Of a stretch of DNA of 64,000 nucleotides, positions 36,749 through 45,847 are shown piece after piece (position 1 is the stretch's first letter; each line of letters begins with the position of its first letter). Both the position numbers and the translations under genes were made by a program. The notes under the pieces were generated by a model that saw nothing but the letters and a program-made list of their open reading frames with translations, searched no databases and was not told where the DNA came from. The stretch lies in the NCBI GenBank assembly GCA_025210525.1, contig JAOARP010000024.1, forward strand, positions 1-64,000, in the 5' to 3' direction. This DNA is from Marinisporobacter sp. Its GTDB lineage: Bacteria; Bacillota; Clostridia; Peptostreptococcales; Thermotaleaceae.

Positions 36749-37831
36749 ATGAATAAAGAAATAATTACAGATAAACAAGGGATTTCTTTAATTGCTTTAT
36801 TCATTATGGGAAGTTCTTTAGTCATTGGAATAGGTGCAGATGCTGAAAAGGATTCATGGATTGCTATAATTATATCAATTTTTTTTGCATTTCTCATATT
36901 TATCATTTATGCTAGGATTTTTTTTCTTTTCCCCCAAAAGGATTTATTTGATATTATCAACATCATCTTTGGAAAAACTTTAGGAATTGTTATCAATAGC
37001 CTATATATTTGGTATGCTTTTCATTTAGGAGCATTAGTTTTGAGAAATTTTAGCGAGTTTATAAAAACAGTAGCATTAGAACAAACACCAGAAGTTTTTC
37101 CTATGATTTGCTTTATGTTTTTATGTGTGTGGGGGATTAAAGAAGGGATAGAAGTATTGGGGAGCTGGGCAGAATTTACTCTAATCACTTTTTTTATATT
37201 AATATGTCTTACCATACCTATGCAAATTCCTAATATGCAACTCAATCATATTTTACCTATGTTGAGTAAAGGCTTTGATCCTGTCTTAAAGGGAGCTTTT
37301 GCAGTTTTTTCTTTTCCATTTGCAGAAACAATTTTGTTTGGGTTTATTTTTTCAGGAGTAAGGAAGAAAAAATCACCCTATAAAATTTATCTAGTTGGAT
37401 TAGTAATAGGAGGTCTTTTTATATTTATTACGGCTTTAGATGAACTTTTAGTTTTAGGAGCACATGCATATACAACTACTTATTTTCCTGCACATAGTGC
37501 AGTAAGTAGGATGAATATTGGTGATTTTATACAGAGATCAGAAATCATTGTAGCCATAGGATTTTTGGGGGCTGGATTCATAAAAATATGTATTTGTTTA
37601 TTAGTTGTTTGTAAAGGAATAACTAAATTATTTGGTTTTTCTGATTATCGATTTAGCATTCTCCCTATTTCGTTATTAATGCTCAATTTGTCTATTCTTA
37701 TTTATGAGGATATTTTAGAGATGGTAGATTGGGCTTTTCATATTTATAATTATTATGCATTTCCTTTTCAAGTGCTCTTTCCTGTGATTATTTTAGCTGG
37801 AGCAGAAATTAAGAGGAGGAATAGAATATGA
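36749..37831 (+). CDS. Germinant receptor B subunit (first copy)
   Basis: The 360-residue polytopic protein has about ten helices and belongs to the GerAB/GerKB (APC-fold) group. It carries the family phrases DLFDIINIIFGKTLG and FAVFSFPFAETILFG. B subunits are the likely binding site for germinant amino acids or sugars. Two ATGs are adjacent (36746, 36749); the second has better spacing to GGGAGG and aligns with the start of the second copy (MNKE). Confidence 0.93.
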   Translation: MNKEIITDKQGISLIALFIMGSSLVIGIGADAEKDSWIAIIISIFFAFLIFIIYARIFFLFPQKDLFDIINIIFGKTLGIVINSLYIWYAFHLGALVLRNFSEFIKTVALEQTPEVFPMICFMFLCVWGIKEGIEVLGSWAEFTLITFFILICLTIPMQIPNMQLNHILPMLSKGFDPVLKGAFAVFSFPFAETILFGFIFSGVRKKKSPYKIYLVGLVIGGLFIFITALDELLVLGAHAYTTTYFPAHSAVSRMNIGDFIQRSEIIVAIGFLGAGFIKICICLLVVCKGITKLFGFSDYRFSILPISLLMLNLSILIYEDILEMVDWAFHIYNYYAFPFQVLFPVIILAGAEIKRRNRI

Positions 37832-38910
37832 ATAAAGAGTTTATTTCAGATCGAGAAGGAATATGTCTAGTGATTTTATTTATATCAGGAAGCAGTCTTG
37901 CTTTACCTACGGCAGCAGAGGCAGGAAGGGATTTATGGCTAGCCATTATCATTGCAATTATTATAGCAATTCCTACGGTACTATTATATAGTAAACTTCT
38001 TTCATTATATCCAGGAAAAGATTTATTTGATATTGTAGATATAGTATTTGGAAAAATTGTTGGGAAATTAATAGGAATATTCTATATTTGGTTTAGTTTT
38101 CACTTAGGAGCATTAGTGATAAGAGATTTTGGAGAATTCCCTATTACTGTATCTATTCCTGAAACACCTATGCTTGTTCCCATGATTTTTGTAACAATCC
38201 TTTGTATCTGGATTGTTAAAGAAGGAATAGAAGTATTAGGGAGATGGGCAAAATTATTTGTATTATTTAATGCACCTCTTCCTTCTATTCTTATATTATT
38301 ATTAATTCCTCAAATGGATATAGAAAATATTCAACCTATATTATATGAAGGGTTTCAGCCCTTGTTAAAAGGTACTTTTTCAGCTTTTACTTTCCCTTTT
38401 GCAGAAACGGTAATATTTACAATGATTTTACCATCATTAAAAACAAAAAAATCACCTTATGAAATTTACATGAAAGGATTATTATTAGGGGGGATGTTGA
38501 TTGCAGGAGTTTCATTAGCAGAAATATTAGTCATCGGTCCAGATCTTTATGGGGCTACTTTTTTTCCAAATCATAGTGTAGCTAGAAAAGTACATATTGG
38601 ACAAATATTATCGAGAATGGAAGTAATCGTTATTCTAGCGACTATAACAGCAGCTTTTCTTAAGATTAGTGTATGTTTGCTAGCTGCTTGTCGAGGGATG
38701 ATGAAATTATTTAAATTGGAGGATTATCGTTTTTTAGTGGCTCCCATTGGGATATTAATGTTTCTTTTATCTATTATTATTCATAAAAATATTATGGAAT
38801 TATTTGAATGGGCTACTGTATGGCCCTATTATGCATTTCCTTTTCAAGTGATGATTCCCATTCTGGTTTTAATTATAGTTTTTATAAAAAAAGAAAAAAA
38901 CAATCAGTAA
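37828..38910 (+). CDS. Germinant receptor B subunit (second copy)
   Basis: The 360-residue paralogue of the preceding gene overlaps it by four bases. It shares N-terminus MNKEF/MNKEI, the DLFDIVDIVFGK motif, the TFPFAETVIF motif and the C-terminal YYAFPFQV. Different residues in the helices suggest a different germinant. It ends the ger operon at a bidirectional terminator. Confidence 0.93.
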   Translation: MNKEFISDREGICLVILFISGSSLALPTAAEAGRDLWLAIIIAIIIAIPTVLLYSKLLSLYPGKDLFDIVDIVFGKIVGKLIGIFYIWFSFHLGALVIRDFGEFPITVSIPETPMLVPMIFVTILCIWIVKEGIEVLGRWAKLFVLFNAPLPSILILLLIPQMDIENIQPILYEGFQPLLKGTFSAFTFPFAETVIFTMILPSLKTKKSPYEIYMKGLLLGGMLIAGVSLAEILVIGPDLYGATFFPNHSVARKVHIGQILSRMEVIVILATITAAFLKISVCLLAACRGMMKLFKLEDYRFLVAPIGILMFLLSIIIHKNIMELFEWATVWPYYAFPFQVMIPILVLIIVFIKKEKNNQ

Positions 38911-38931
38911 AATTATAGCTGATTGTTTTTT
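38901..38931. terminator. Bidirectional terminator between ger operon and the minus-strand arm
   Basis: CAATCAG (38901-38907) pairs with CTGATTG (38919-38925). An A run precedes and a T run follows, so it can stop transcription in both directions; its arms overlap the ends of both convergent genes. Confidence 0.9.
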
Positions 38932-39989
38932 ATTTGCTCATAAAATTTTTTGATAGAGGAACTATGGGTCACTCGATAAAAGGGATTATTGTATATGAAT
39001 TGTTTTACTATGGGAAAGCCTAAAAGTGTGATTAATCTATTTAGATCTTTATTATTAAATGTATTGAATATTTTTCGGAGTTTATGCTTTTCATTTTGAT
39101 CTATTAAAATATTTTTTAATAGATGCTCATAATCTAAATGTTTAGCAATAGATTGAGCTGCAAGAATACCACTTTCAATAGCATTCATAGAACCAAATCC
39201 TAAAAAATCATCTAACAATCCACCTGCATTTCCTATTAAATAAATGTTATTAGGTTTTAAAGTATGGGCAAAGCCTGCATTGTGTTCAACATCTCTAGAT
39301 TCTAAAATTTTATATTGTATATTTTCTAGAGTTAAGAATTTTTTCCAATAATAATCTAACTCATGGGAGGAAATGTTATCAACAGTTAATACAAGATTTG
39401 CCTTACTCTTATGATAAGGAAGAAGATAGGCATATCCATGCTTTGCATATTCTGTATTGACCCACATAATAAGAGTATTTGGATTAAAATTTCCTAAAAC
39501 CGTTGCAATCCTAGCATGAATATTGAAGGTAGTGGTCCAGTTATTTAAAGATTGTGCAGATGTATGATCAGCGTTTGCACATACAATATAGTCAAAATCA
39601 TTTTGTAGGTCTTCTATATTTACATAATGGTCAAAATGAATAGGTAGATTTACTTGTTTCATAATTTGATTTTCTAAGGAATTTTTTGATGAACTTTTTT
39701 CAAATAAATATCCTAAATTTCCTTTTACTATAGTTTTTTTATTAGGACTGATCATCATAATTTTTTTCAAAGGATTTAAGGGAGCTATGGATAAATTATA
39801 TTTTTTAAAAAAATAGTCCATAGGATTTTGCGTATATAGATCAAATATTCTAAGGGTAATAATTGTATAATCTAGACCATCACCTACATAACTTCTTTTT
39901 TCGAAGATTGTAGGGGTAATCCCATGTTTTTTAAACTCAAAAGCACAAGATAAACCAGCTAAGCCAGCACCTATGATTGCTACTTTCAT
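38913..39989 (-). CDS. FAD-dependent oxidoreductase, left-arm paralogue
   Basis: The 358-residue protein begins MKVAIIGAGLAGLSCAFEFKK, a Rossmann dinucleotide-binding motif (GxGxxG) followed by an acidic end (FEK) for FAD ribose. A C-terminal FAD-contact region is visible at NIYLIGNAGGLLDDFLGFGSMNAIESG. The fold looks like the geranylgeranyl reductase/amine-oxidase superfamily; substrate unknown. It has the same length as the paralogue at 41627-42703. It lies downstream of a small membrane protein gene on the same strand, with AAAGGAG upstream of the start. Confidence 0.8.
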   Translation of the reverse strand: MKVAIIGAGLAGLSCAFEFKKHGITPTIFEKRSYVGDGLDYTIITLRIFDLYTQNPMDYFFKKYNLSIAPLNPLKKIMMISPNKKTIVKGNLGYLFEKSSSKNSLENQIMKQVNLPIHFDHYVNIEDLQNDFDYIVCANADHTSAQSLNNWTTTFNIHARIATVLGNFNPNTLIMWVNTEYAKHGYAYLLPYHKSKANLVLTVDNISSHELDYYWKKFLTLENIQYKILESRDVEHNAGFAHTLKPNNIYLIGNAGGLLDDFLGFGSMNAIESGILAAQSIAKHLDYEHLLKNILIDQNEKHKLRKIFNTFNNKDLNRLITLLGFPIVKQFIYNNPFYRVTHSSSIKKFYEQIKNNQL

Positions 39990-39996
39990 GGAAATT

Positions 39997-40476
39997 TCAA
40001 CTCCTTTTTAAGAGCTTTTTATGATAAAAGTATTGAAATAGAATAATGAGTATATAGGCAAATAGATACATAAAAAAAGCTATTAGTAGATTCATATTTT
40101 TTCCGTAGACAAAAAGGCGTGTTGTTTTCAATGTAATGATCTCAATGATCATATTGGAGCCTACAAAAGTTAAAATCAATAATATGGTTTTAGGAATACT
40201 TTCAGAAAGATATTGATAAAAAAACATTGCTACAATTGGAAAATAAAAAAGACTAGAGATTATGATGACTTCTGGGTAGCCTGGATTGTCTAAAGGATAT
40301 TTCCATATTTTATAATGAAGTCCTATAATTTCTACAGTATAATTTTCTACGGCAATAAATAAACCTATAGGAATGAGTTGGTGTAATCGCTCCTTATGGA
40401 TAAATTTAAAGAAAATGATCAATAATAGAATAACATTCCCATAAAAAAAGAGTCTTGTCCAAAGAATAATATTCAT
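39997..40476 (-). CDS. CBO0543-like polytopic membrane protein, left arm
   Basis: The 159-residue, very hydrophobic protein has about five predicted membrane helices and a basic C-terminus (KKLLKRS). It resembles the CBO0543-type small membrane proteins known in clostridia, without known function. ATG 40476 follows AAGGAGAAGAACC on the minus strand; it ends seven bases before the oxidoreductase start, so the two form an operon transcribed divergently from the right arm. Confidence 0.65.
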   Translation of the reverse strand: MNIILWTRLFFYGNVILLLIIFFKFIHKERLHQLIPIGLFIAVENYTVEIIGLHYKIWKYPLDNPGYPEVIIISSLFYFPIVAMFFYQYLSESIPKTILLILTFVGSNMIIEIITLKTTRLFVYGKNMNLLIAFFMYLFAYILIILFQYFYHKKLLKRS

Positions 40477-40605
40477 GGTTCTTCTCCTTATACGAATTGA
40501 TATAAGTATAATATTTGCAATAATGAATGAAAATATTATCTGTTATGAATATAACTTTTATTATAGTAAAAAATAAATAATAAAGAGTAAATGAGGAGGT
40601 TGGGA

Positions 40606-40815
40606 ATGAAAAAAGTTTCGCAAGCATATTTATTAGATACAGCATTTATACTTGCTATAGATAAGGAAGAGCTTCTCCTTAAAAAGTATAAGGCGTATTT
40701 ACAGAAGGTAAATAATAAAGAACTTAAAAAAATGGTCAAAGAATTTGAAAAAATTTCAAAAGAGCATATAAAATTGATGAAAGATATGATGATAAAAATA
40801 AATATACAAAGTTAG
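40606..40815 (+). CDS. 69-residue helical-hairpin protein, ferritin-like half
   Basis: The short soluble protein is predicted to form two long helices: AYLLDTAFILAIDKEELLLKKY then NKELKKMVKEFEKISKEHIKLM. The Glu-rich helix ends with EH, reminiscent of one half of a ferritin-like or CotF-like four-helix bundle. Start ATG 40606 follows GAGGAGG by six bases; an in-frame ATG 40591 lies before that site. First gene of the right arm. Function unknown. Confidence 0.7.
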   Translation: MKKVSQAYLLDTAFILAIDKEELLLKKYKAYLQKVNNKELKKMVKEFEKISKEHIKLMKDMMIKINIQS

Positions 40816-40823
40816 GTGATTAT

Positions 40824-41051
40824 ATGAAAGATGTAGATCGATTAAAGGACTTATTGCAATATAGAATTTCAAATGAATTGTTTTATAATGAGAATTTGAT
40901 AGAGATTAAAAATCCTGAAGTAAGGCAGCTATTTAGTCAATTTAGAGATGATGAAATGAGAGATATTATAAACCTTCAACAAAAAATTGAAAGATTAAAT
41001 GCAAAACCTTATATTGTTTCAAAATTATTTCCCATAAAGCCTAGAATGTAA
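40824..41051 (+). CDS. 75-residue helical-hairpin protein, ferritin-like half
   Basis: The second short helical protein has helix one RLKDLLQYRISNELFYNENLIEI and helix two NPEVRQLFSQFRDDEMRDIINL, then a Pro-rich basic end (KLFPIKPRM). It lies eight bases after the previous gene. The pattern of a ligand-like Glu in each helix, and the helix-turn-helix pairing, again suggests half of a four-helix bundle; CotF-like spore-coat proteins are an alternative. No family is certain. Confidence 0.7.
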   Translation: MKDVDRLKDLLQYRISNELFYNENLIEIKNPEVRQLFSQFRDDEMRDIINLQQKIERLNAKPYIVSKLFPIKPRM

Positions 41052-41081
41052 AAGCACATTGGGGAGGATTGGATAATTGTT

Positions 41082-41528
41082 ATGGAATGGATTGTTTTAT
41101 TTTTTTTTAATTGGATAATATTTATTTTATTGGTAGATTGGAAAAAATTTAATATAAATATGTTTGCAGGATTTTTAGCAATAGGAATGGCATTGGTTAC
41201 AGATTATTATAATGGAATTATTCGCCAAAGATATATAATCCATGACTCTATGATCGATATTTTGGGGTCTTCTCTCTTTTTTTTAGTAGGACCTTGTTTT
41301 GTAATTGGAACCCTTATAGCACAATATTATCCTAAAAAAAAATGGATGACCGTATTGAATGTTTTAGTGGTTACAGGGATCTACTCTTTAACGGAATTGA
41401 TTTTGGTAGGAAGGGATGTAGTTGAATATAAAAATTGGTATTATTTTGATAGTTTATTGGTAAATGTGGGAGCCATGATTATTATAAGTTGGTTTTCAGT
41501 AACGATATTAGATAAATGGAGATGCTAA
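41082..41528 (+). CDS. CBO0543-like polytopic membrane protein, right arm
   Basis: The 148-residue protein has about five hydrophobic helices (for example at residues 3-18, 27-40, 60-80, 92-110 and 122-140) and resembles the left-arm membrane protein in size and topology. It contains a conserved-looking DYYNGII and a WYYF segment. The site GGGGAGG is 14 bases before the ATG, a little far. Likely a membrane partner of the oxidoreductase downstream. Confidence 0.65.
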   Translation: MEWIVLFFFNWIIFILLVDWKKFNINMFAGFLAIGMALVTDYYNGIIRQRYIIHDSMIDILGSSLFFLVGPCFVIGTLIAQYYPKKKWMTVLNVLVVTGIYSLTELILVGRDVVEYKNWYYFDSLLVNVGAMIIISWFSVTILDKWRC

Positions 41529-41531
41529 CAG

Positions 41532-41621
41532 ATGGATTTTTTTAAATATATTTTATGTATGATGATGATTTCTATTCTTGTTTATCTATGGTTTAAAATT
41601 TTACATAAATATGGGAGCTGA
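41532..41621 (+). CDS. 29-residue membrane peptide
   Basis: A 29-codon ORF starts three bases after the previous stop (GGAG 10 bases upstream). It has a Met-rich hydrophobic helix (residues 6-22) and a basic end (KILHKYGS). Its last codons contain the ribosome binding site GGGAG of the oxidoreductase gene, so it may be a real small subunit or a coupling ORF. Confidence 0.45.
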   Translation: MDFFKYILCMMMISILVYLWFKILHKYGS

Positions 41622-41626
41622 AAGCT

Positions 41627-42703
41627 ATGAAGGTTGCAATCATTGGAGCTGGTTTAAGTGGATTGAGCTGCGCCCATGAATTAGAAAAACATGGTATTGT
41701 TCCAATTATATATGAAAAAAATGATTATATTGGAGAAATGCATCCTCATGTTAGTGGAGATTTGAGAATTACTCACAGACCTATAAAAGATTCTATTGAT
41801 CATTATAAAAGATTAGGAATTATTATCAAGCCTTTAAATACTCTCAATAAAGTTATCCATTATTCTCCAAATAAAAAAACTGTTATAAAAGGAGATCTAG
41901 GATATCTTTTTATAAGAGGAAAAGAAGAAAATTCTAGTAAAAATCAAATTTATAATCAATTAAAATATACAAGGATAAGATTCAATGAATTAGCTGATTA
42001 TAAAAAATTATCAAGGAAATATGATTATGTAGTTGTTGCTAATGGAAATGGAAATTTTACAGAAGAGCTTGGATGTTGGCAGGATTGGGTAGATACTCAA
42101 GCAAAGGGAGCTGTTGTCTTAGGGAATTTTGACCCAAATACATTGATTGTTTGGATTAATAAGGATTATTGCAAAAACGGATATGTTTATTTGACTCCTT
42201 TTAATAAGAAAAAAGCTTCTCTTGTGGCAATTGTAACAGATGTGACCGAAAAGTCAGTTGATTGGTTATGGCAATCTTTTTTAGATACAGAAAATATAAA
42301 TTATACAATTATAGAAGAATTCAAATTAAGACATAAGACAGGTTATGTATATCCTCATAAAATAGGAAATATATATTTTGTAGGGACAGCAGCAGGAGGA
42401 ATTGATCCATTTTTAGGATTTGGTCAAATGAATGCCATTACAACAGGGGTAATGGCGGGGAGATCTATTGCTTGTGGGAAGGATTATGAAAAATTAATAG
42501 CGCTTACAGTAAAAAGTAATTTATATATGTATGAGTTTAGAAAGGGTTTTAATAAACTGACCAATAAGGATTATGATAAATTGATTACTACTATTGGGCT
42601 TCCAGGAATTAAACAATTACTTTATAGTACTTCTTTTAACGTAGGAAAATATGGAGGAGAACTATTAAAAATAATCAATAAGAAAGAAACGATTAAAAGA
42701 TAG
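41627..42703 (+). CDS. FAD-dependent oxidoreductase, right-arm paralogue
   Basis: The 358-residue paralogue of the minus-strand gene shares MKVAIIGAGLSGLSCAHELEKHG, KKTVIKGDLGYLF, the VLGNFDPNTLIVWIN stretch and FLGFGQMNAITTGVMAGRSIA. The N-terminal GxGxxG and the C-terminal Gly-rich segment bind FAD. Sequence similarity is high throughout, so the two genes are an ancient duplication. It ends the right arm; no terminator was recognised directly after it. Confidence 0.82.
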   Translation: MKVAIIGAGLSGLSCAHELEKHGIVPIIYEKNDYIGEMHPHVSGDLRITHRPIKDSIDHYKRLGIIIKPLNTLNKVIHYSPNKKTVIKGDLGYLFIRGKEENSSKNQIYNQLKYTRIRFNELADYKKLSRKYDYVVVANGNGNFTEELGCWQDWVDTQAKGAVVLGNFDPNTLIVWINKDYCKNGYVYLTPFNKKKASLVAIVTDVTEKSVDWLWQSFLDTENINYTIIEEFKLRHKTGYVYPHKIGNIYFVGTAAGGIDPFLGFGQMNAITTGVMAGRSIACGKDYEKLIALTVKSNLYMYEFRKGFNKLTNKDYDKLITTIGLPGIKQLLYSTSFNVGKYGGELLKIINKKETIKR

Positions 42704-42824
42704 GATTTAGATAAAAAACATACAAATTTATACAAATTTCATTCTTAGAATATGGTAAAATTAAGAAAAAATACAATATTACAACAAATGGTGAAGGCGA
42801 GGTTATATTCAAGGGGGATATAAA

Positions 42825-44795
42825 ATGAAAGTGAAATCTAAACTCATACTAGCATTGGTTTTACTATCAAGTATTGCATTGGTAGCTGTTTCTTCTTTAA
42901 GCTATATAAATATCAAAAAAGAGATGAGAAATAATATTCAGTTGCAAATGACATCCGTGGTAGAGGGTGTAAGTAATCATTTTAATCAGTGGATTTTAAC
43001 AAAGGAGAAGGTATTAAGCACGACTCATTTTATTCTAAATAAGTTAGAGGGGCAAGAAATCGATTATAATCAGTATTTGCAACCTGCAAGTGAAAAGGAT
43101 CATTTGTTATCTATGTATATGGGGCTTGAGGACGGAGGTTATTTTGATGGAGGGGGTTGGATTCCACCTAAAGATTATGATGCAAGAAAACGTCCTTGGT
43201 ATATGAAAGCAAAGGAAGAAGGAAAAACTATTTTTACAGAACCTTATATGGATGCAGAATCAAAACAGTATGTAGTGTCAGTAGCCAAACCATTAAGGGA
43301 TTCAACCAATCATATAAAGGGGGTTATTGCACAGGATATTGTATTAACAGCTATTACTGATACGGTTAAAAATATCAAAATTAATGGATATGGACATGCT
43401 ATATTAATAGATGAAAAAGGAATGATTTTTTCACACCCTGATGAAAAATTATTGAAAACAAATATCTTAGAAAATGAATCATTAAAAAATATAGGGAATG
43501 AAATGATTAATAATAGTGAAGGTACTATAGATTTTGAAATAAATGAGGAAGAACAACATATGGTGTATAAAAAATTTCCAGCAACAGGATGGGTTTTAGG
43601 AGTTATAGCGGCTAAAGGAGATATATATAAACCTCTTTTAGATATAAGAATGAAGTATATGATGATTAATGGTATTGCTCTTATTTTTATTGTTTTATTT
43701 GCATTGTACTTTTCACGTAGATTAACTCTACGATTAGTAGTGCTTACAAAAAATGCAGAGAGAATTGGAAATGGAGATCTGACGATTCAATCAAATATGA
43801 TAGGAACAGATGAAATTGCCATTTTATCTCAGGTATTTGATAAAACCGTAACAAATATAAGAGATTTGATACATAAAAATAAAGATATAACACAAAAAAT
43901 AACACATGCTTCTAGGAATATTATGGATTCTGTGGAAGAAGTAAGCCTAGCTAGTGGAGAAATTTCAAATACTGTTGGAAAAATTGCTGCTGGTGCAAAT
44001 ACTCAAGATGTAGAAACGGAAAATAGCTTTGAAATTACAAAGGATTTAGCAGAAAAAATTCAACGTATGGATAATCAGATAAAATCGGTGATTCTTTATG
44101 CTGAAAATATGCAAGATAATAATGAAGAAGGAATACAATCTATGAAGGCATTAAATCATAAGTTTGGAGAAAATACACAAGCTTCTATGCGTATGACAAA
44201 GGGAATACAACAATTAGCTGAGAAATCAAAATCTATCAGTGGTATCATAGAAACTATAAAATCTATTGCAGAACAAACAAATCTTTTGGCACTCAATGCA
44301 GCTATTGAGGCAGCAAGAGCAGGAGAAGCAGGAAGTGGATTTGCTGTTGTAGCAGATGAAGTTAGAAAATTGGCAGAGCAGTCTTCTGGAGCTACAAAAG
44401 AAATACAAAATATTATTGAAGAGATTACAGAGGTAATAGATGAAACTAATGAAACTGTAAATATATCCAAAGAGCTTATAGAAAATTCGAATGATTATTT
44501 AGGACAAACAACAGAAGTTTTTTACAAAATCAAGGGATCAGCAGATGATGTAATTAACCATATAAAAACATTAAATGATAATGTATCTTATATGAATAAA
44601 GCTAAAGATGAAGTTGTTACTTCTAACAAAAGCATATCAGTAGTTGCAAAGGAAGCAGCATTAGCAACAGAAGAAATCAGTGCAGCCATTGAAGGTGAAA
44701 CTGCTTCTATGCAAGAAGTAACTGCATCTATGAATCAATTAAATGAAATGATTCATACATTAGATCAATCCATGAAAGTTTTTCATGTGTCATAA
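42825..44795 (+). CDS. Methyl-accepting chemotaxis protein with dCache domain
   Basis: The 656-residue receptor has an N-terminal membrane helix (about 7-27) and an extracellular dCache sensor (about 35-275, with the ligand-binding pattern [11 protein letters not shown] and later YVVSVAKPL). A second membrane helix (about 283-300), a HAMP domain and the cytoplasmic signalling tip [20 protein letters not shown]...[12 protein letters not shown] follow. It would signal to CheA/CheW, which are not here. The RWY motif suggests amino-acid-like ligands. Ends at a terminator; the upstream 120 bp contain no clear promoter. Confidence 0.95.
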   Translation: MKVKSKLILALVLLSSIALVAVSSLSYINIKKEMRNNIQLQMTSVVEGVSNHFNQWILTKEKVLSTTHFILNKLEGQEIDYNQYLQPASEKDHLLSMYMGLEDGGYFDGGGWIPPKDYDARKRPWYMKAKEEGKTIFTEPYMDAESKQYVVSVAKPLRDSTNHIKGVIAQDIVLTAITDTVKNIKINGYGHAILIDEKGMIFSHPDEKLLKTNILENESLKNIGNEMINNSEGTIDFEINEEEQHMVYKKFPATGWVLGVIAAKGDIYKPLLDIRMKYMMINGIALIFIVLFALYFSRRLTLRLVVLTKNAERIGNGDLTIQSNMIGTDEIAILSQVFDKTVTNIRDLIHKNKDITQKITHASRNIMDSVEEVSLASGEISNTVGKIAAGANTQDVETENSFEITKDLAEKIQRMDNQIKSVILYAENMQDNNEEGIQSMKALNHKFGENTQASMRMTKGIQQLAEKSKSISGIIETIKSIAEQTNLLALNAAIEAARAGEAGSGFAVVADEVRKLAEQSSGATKEIQNIIEEITEVIDETNETVNISKELIENSNDYLGQTTEVFYKIKGSADDVINHIKTLNDNVSYMNKAKDEVVTSNKSISVVAKEAALATEEISAAIEGETASMQEVTASMNQLNEMIHTLDQSMKVFHVS

Positions 44796-44821
44796 AACCT
44801 CCGTAGGGGGGTTTTATTTTG
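44794..44821 (+). terminator. Terminator of the chemoreceptor gene
   Basis: AAAACCTCC (44794-44802) pairs with GGGGGTTTT (44807-44815), followed by ATTTTGTTT. Confidence 0.87.
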
Positions 44822-44889
44822 TTTGCTTTAGCTTATAGAAGGAATGAATCTAGGGTAATAATAGAAAATATGAAAAAGTATATAGAAAC

Positions 44890-44932
44890 AAATGCAAATG
44901 ACTTGCATTTTCGTTTGGTTTGGGAATATAAT
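44890..44932 (+). promoter_or_regulatory. Promoter and palindromic operator of the metal importer
   Basis: AAATGCAA (44890-44897) and TTGCATTT (44903-44910) form an 8-5-8 palindrome. TTGCAT (44903-44908) can serve as -35 to TATAAT (44927-44932) with an 18-bp spacer, so a repressor bound here would block the promoter. By function a Zur-, Fur- or MntR-type regulator is likely; the sequence does not match a single consensus exactly. Confidence 0.68.
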
Positions 44933-44961
44933 ATATATAGAAAACAGAGAGGGGTATGAAT

Positions 44962-45837
44962 ATGAGAAAACTATTTAAAAGATGTTCTTATATATTGATT
45001 ATTTTTACAATGTTTTTTTCTGTAATAGGTTGTAATAAAGAAGTTTCTAATATAGAAAAATTAACAATTGCAGTTTCTATTGTTCCTGAAGAGACTTTTG
45101 TAAAGGCAGTAGGAGGAGATCTTGTTGAAGTTGTGACAATGATTCCACCAGGGAATAGCCCTGAAAATTATGCACCTTCTCCAAGAGAACTTGAATTGCT
45201 TAGTAAATCTTCTGTTTATTTTTCAATAGATGTACCTACTGAAAAAGCAAATATTCTTCCTAAATTATCTAGTATTAATGAAAATATAGAGGTTGTTTCA
45301 TTAGCCTCAGAGGTTTCAAAGGTTTATAAGGATCGAGAGTTTTCAATTGGAAAGAGAGATCCTCATATATGGTTATCTCCCAAAAGAGTAAAAGTTATAG
45401 TAGGGGCAATAAAAGATAAGCTATGTGAGATTGATCCTGACCATCAAGAAGCATATATAAAAAATGCAAAGGAGTATATAGAAAAATTAGATGAATTAGA
45501 TAATAATGTGAAAAAATCTATAAGAGATTTACCAAAGAAGGAATTTTTAGTATATCATCCTGCATTTGGGTATTTTGCAGATGATTATGGGTTAAAAATG
45601 ATTCCTATTGAGGAAGATGGAAAAGAAGCAACCATAGAAGATATAAAAAGAATTATTGATTATGCCAAAAAAGAAGAGATCAAGACCATCTTTTATCAAG
45701 CAGAGATTGATTCAAAGCAATCTAGAGTGATTGCTGAAGAAATAGAAGGAAATACGAAAGAGATTGCTCCTTTAGCACCTAATTACATAGAAAATATTGA
45801 AAAAATGGCAAATACTTTTTCGAAAGCATTGAAGTAG
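44962..45837 (+). CDS. Metal ABC transporter substrate-binding lipoprotein
   Basis: The 291-residue protein has a lipoprotein signal (lipobox SVIGC) and the cluster 9 (ZnuA/TroA) fold. Metal-site regions are DPHIWLSPKR (His near 133), YHPAFGYFADDYGL, and the late Glu in YQAEIDSKQS. It has no His-rich loop, which argues against a classic Zn scavenger form but does not exclude zinc. ATG 44962 has good spacing to GAGAGGGG; ATG 44956 is too close. First gene of a three-gene importer. Confidence 0.9.
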   Translation: MRKLFKRCSYILIIFTMFFSVIGCNKEVSNIEKLTIAVSIVPEETFVKAVGGDLVEVVTMIPPGNSPENYAPSPRELELLSKSSVYFSIDVPTEKANILPKLSSINENIEVVSLASEVSKVYKDREFSIGKRDPHIWLSPKRVKVIVGAIKDKLCEIDPDHQEAYIKNAKEYIEKLDELDNNVKKSIRDLPKKEFLVYHPAFGYFADDYGLKMIPIEEDGKEATIEDIKRIIDYAKKEEIKTIFYQAEIDSKQSRVIAEEIEGNTKEIAPLAPNYIENIEKMANTFSKALK

Positions 45838-45847
45838 AGGTGAGAAT

